DNA of 64,000 nucleotides from the NCBI GenBank assembly GCA_051294375.1, contig CM119264.1, positions 9,807,907 to 9,871,906 of the forward strand, written 5' to 3'. This DNA is from Paraspadella gotoi (taxonomy: Eukaryota > Chaetognatha). The position numbers and the translations under genes are program-made. Shown one piece after another: positions 61,593 through 64,000 of the stretch (within the stretch, counting starts at the first letter, position 1; each line of letters opens with the position of its first letter). The notes below the pieces were generated by a model, which searched no databases, was not told where the DNA came from, and saw only the letters and a list, made by a program, of their open reading frames with translations.

Positions 61593-62782
61593 TCAATAGA
61601 CCAAATTTTTTAAACATTAGTTTGAGAGAGAGAGAGAAAGAGAGAGAGAGTTTCCAACAAAGAATTGAGCAAGGATAGTGGTCAGATGTGAGGACAGGTG
61701 AAAGTAGGGAAAGAGAGAGCAAATAATTTTTGAAATTGGTGAAAAGAAAGAGAGAGAGAGAGAGACACAGGGATCAATACATTAGGCAATGTACAACAGT
61801 GAAAAATTTTAGAAAACTAAATATTTAACAAAAGTAATAATAAATAATTGTTAGCTGATGATTGTTGGTAAGAGAAAATGAAATAGAAGAATAAGTGATG
61901 AGGGATAGATAAGTTAAAGATAAGTGAAATAGTAAGGTAAGAAAAGAGCTCAAAAATGAGCTGGCCCCCCCCCAGCCGGGCAAATGTGGGACGTTAACGA
62001 TGTAAAATTTCAGCGGGAAAGATGTTGCGTAATAAACGAGCCACAAAAATAATCCTCTTTCGCAAACCGCGGTTGCTCGTCGCATGGCCATGGCTTTCGG
62101 ATTTGGATTCGCGGTATAGTAAATTATGCGCATTTGGGTCCAATATAAAATGTAAAACGAAACAAAAGCCCTTTGTTTTCTTCGGATTTATTTTAACTTT
62201 AAAAAATTGATCCCGCGCTCCCCAAAAAATCGAAAGTAAACACACTGGGCTTTCTTCCAGTGTATTCAAAATAGTTATATATTGACGGCTTGAGGTCGGA
62301 ATTAAAGGTTAAAAAAGTTGTTTATTTGATTACCAAAACAAGCAATCAAGCATAATTTTTTTTTCATTTTTTCAGTCAGGTGCTTGGAGGAGACAAAATG
62401 CTTTTTATATATAAAGTCAAAGTGAACTTTTGTTGAGTACAATTGAAGAACGAGCTGGTCTTCGTGGAGGAAGATTGGAAGGGGTAGAACCACTCTATTT
62501 AAAATGCATTTTAATACATGAAAAGGTTAAAATAAAGCTCGCGCTCCCCATTCATGTTCTTCCCAAGAACCTACGCTTTCCGAATATACCCATATTGTCC
62601 CTCTTTATTAAGTGCTTGACCATGGAATTTTAAAAATAATCGATTTCTAGCAAAAACCTGATCGCCCCTTCGACTCGAACGACTTGCATCCCCAGTTTAA
62701 CCTTTCTTTTTTTTTGTTTGTGTGAATTTAGGAGAGAAACGAAAATTTCCTTTTTAACAACAAATGATTTTATTTAAAATAA

Positions 62783-62832
62783 AAATCGGACATGTTTCGA
62801 CTAATTGGTTTTCGAGTCATCCGAGTTGATCT
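62783..62832 (-). ncRNA. degenerate hammerhead-like motif
   Basis: Minus strand reads CGGATGA in place of CTGATGA, GACTCG...TTAGTC, then CGAAACATGT. The 3' flank resembles that of the 61540-61592 copy (both reach TTTTCGTTTC), so they are members of one repeat family. The altered core box predicts no activity. Confidence 0.35.
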
Positions 62833-62955
62833 CCGATCGATCGTCGAAAGTAAGGATTGGGTAGTACTAGTAGTGAAAGAATAAAAGAAAGAAAAAATGG
62901 GTACGGGTTGGTTTCATTCCGTTATTCACTATTCTTTCTTTTCGGTTGTCTGTTT

Positions 62956-62965
62956 NNNNNNNNNN
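62956..62965. other. assembly gap (10 N)
   Basis: A run of 10 N immediately before the CTTT array, probably caused by it. Confidence 0.99.
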
Positions 62966-63026
62966 CTTTTTTTTTCTTTCTTTTATTCTTTCATTCTTTC
63001 ATTCTTTCCTTCTTTCTCTCTTTTTT

Positions 63027-63118
<92 letters not shown>

Positions 63119-63122
63119 TCCT
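62966..63122. repeat. CTTT tetranucleotide array
   Basis: About 100 bp of nearly perfect CTTT from 63026, preceded by an imperfect lead-in. Overlapping Phe/Leu/Ser frames are artefacts. Confidence 0.95.
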
Positions 63123-63399
63123 GTTTTTTTATTAAATCTTGCTTTCTTTTTTTTAATTTATTTTTCTATTTCATTTTTTAATTTCTATTTTCTTTATAAT
63201 TTAAAACGTACTGAAATTTACACTTTACCTGGTCACGTTTTTGTTATCAAAAAATAATTAGCCTGGAAAAAGACTACTAGTTTGGCAATATTATCAATTT
63301 ATCAGCAGTTTTGTAAGTCAGAAAACCAGGGTGTCCGCTTTTCTCATTCGTTCCTAAAGTTTCTTGCTTTTTTGGTTTGGAAGGTTTTGGTGTTAAAGG

Positions 63400-63570
63400 G
63401 TGGGTCCTCGCCTGGGAACCAGGCTTGGGGGCTTTCAACCCCCCTAAGGGGGTTTACGGCCGTGCTCACACTTCACGAAGGGTGGTCCCCGGGTTGGGAT
63501 TGAGCCCGGTACCCAGTGGTCATGAGCTGATTGCTTTACTAGATGAGAGCCAAAGGGACACAACTGAGTG
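63400..63570 (-). mobile_element. tRNA-derived SINE-like sequence (minus strand)
   Basis: GC-rich island with a minus-strand box-B-like GGGCTCAATCCCAACCC and an upstream TGGCTCTCATCTAGTAAAGC that could be box A. The other flank carries GGGGGCTTTCAACCCCCC, a short hairpin. The rest of the window's end (63571-64000) shows nothing recognisable. Confidence 0.35.
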
Positions 63571-64000
63571 ATTGATATTTCTATGCGGGGTGAACCTGGG
63601 CAAATCTACCACTGATAGTTAAAAAGTTTTGACAGAAAAATTATTGTACTACATAATGCATTATAAACTTTATGGATGTCGTACGTATAAGCTGATCTAG
63701 ATATCTGTTTTACTGATTCTGCTTTAGGAGAATACATAGAAAATACAAAAAATTGCGTTTTTTTTTTAAAAACAACTTTAATTAATATTATTAATTCGAT
63801 TAAAATTCTTTTTCTTTATTAGGACGAATCAATAAGAATCGATAGAAATCAATCGGTTGACTGTTGACGGTTAATTGGTTATCTAGTGCCCTCACCAACT
63901 GGATCTCCTATTTGCAATCAAAAACCGAATATTAAAGGACTATCCTGATATATAGTAAGCGTCATCCCAAATCACGTTTTTTTTTCATCCTTTCCTTCAA

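Larger units (their letters stand above)
60361..62955. other. intergenic DNA with mobile-element remnants
   Basis: No gene supported. It contains a TATAAT/ATATAAT palindromic AT stretch at 61430-61490 and short GA arrays at 61624-61650 and 61748-61768. A fragment at 62430-62560 reads STIEERAGLRGGRLEGVEPL, which could be a transposon-protein scrap. Two minus-strand hammerhead-like motifs are listed separately. Confidence 0.45.

Overview
The window is eukaryotic nuclear DNA, almost certainly from an invertebrate animal. Coding sequence is GC-rich and split into small exons with GT/AG borders, set in AT-rich, microsatellite-laden introns. The products are typical of animals: a secreted multi-EGF protein with a laminin-G-like region and fucolectin-type F5/8C domains, a beta-tubulin and an arylamine N-acetyltransferase. 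I cannot name the phylum. The scaffold has runs of N at 5224, 24059, 33097, 36365, 39754 and 62956, and several stretches look like poorly corrected long-read sequence.

Layout. 1-5.2 kb: low-complexity DNA with at most one candidate exon. 5.25-37.4 kb: one large modular extracellular gene (called EGF-LG-FTP here), disrupted by an interleaved inverted duplication. The plus strand carries exons 1-10 (6.6-10.4 kb), the laminin-G-like exons (33.7-34.8 kb) and the fucolectin-like exons plus stop and poly(A) signal (35.6-37.4 kb). Between them lies a second, minus-strand copy of exons 1-11 (28.9-24.2 kb), a second exon 11 (17.0-16.8 kb) and the laminin-G-like exons (13.9-12.8 kb). An intact intronless arylamine N-acetyltransferase lies antisense in this locus (31.98-30.92 kb), and a broken 3' fragment of it at 16.5-16.7 kb.

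39.1-47.5 kb: a second, unrecognised gene on the plus strand. Its five visible exons have matching splice phases and include a TCG-repeat-encoded Ser/Ala tract. A noisy tandem copy of its fourth exon region is itself split by a 3 kb insertion. 51.8-53.3 kb (minus): a 506-residue, probably secreted helical protein with 28 asparagines spaced exactly every third residue. 55.4-57.3 kb: a divergent beta-tubulin in four exons with several frame breaks near its 3' end. The remainder is microsatellites, tRNA-like SINE candidates and hammerhead-ribozyme-like motifs.

The most novel items are the Asn-ladder protein, the EGF-LG-FTP architecture with its nested antisense NAT, the unrecognised 39-47 kb gene, and a dispersed family of hammerhead-like motifs. 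The inverted duplication could be a real rearrangement or a haplotype/fold-back assembly error; the evidence for each is given separately.
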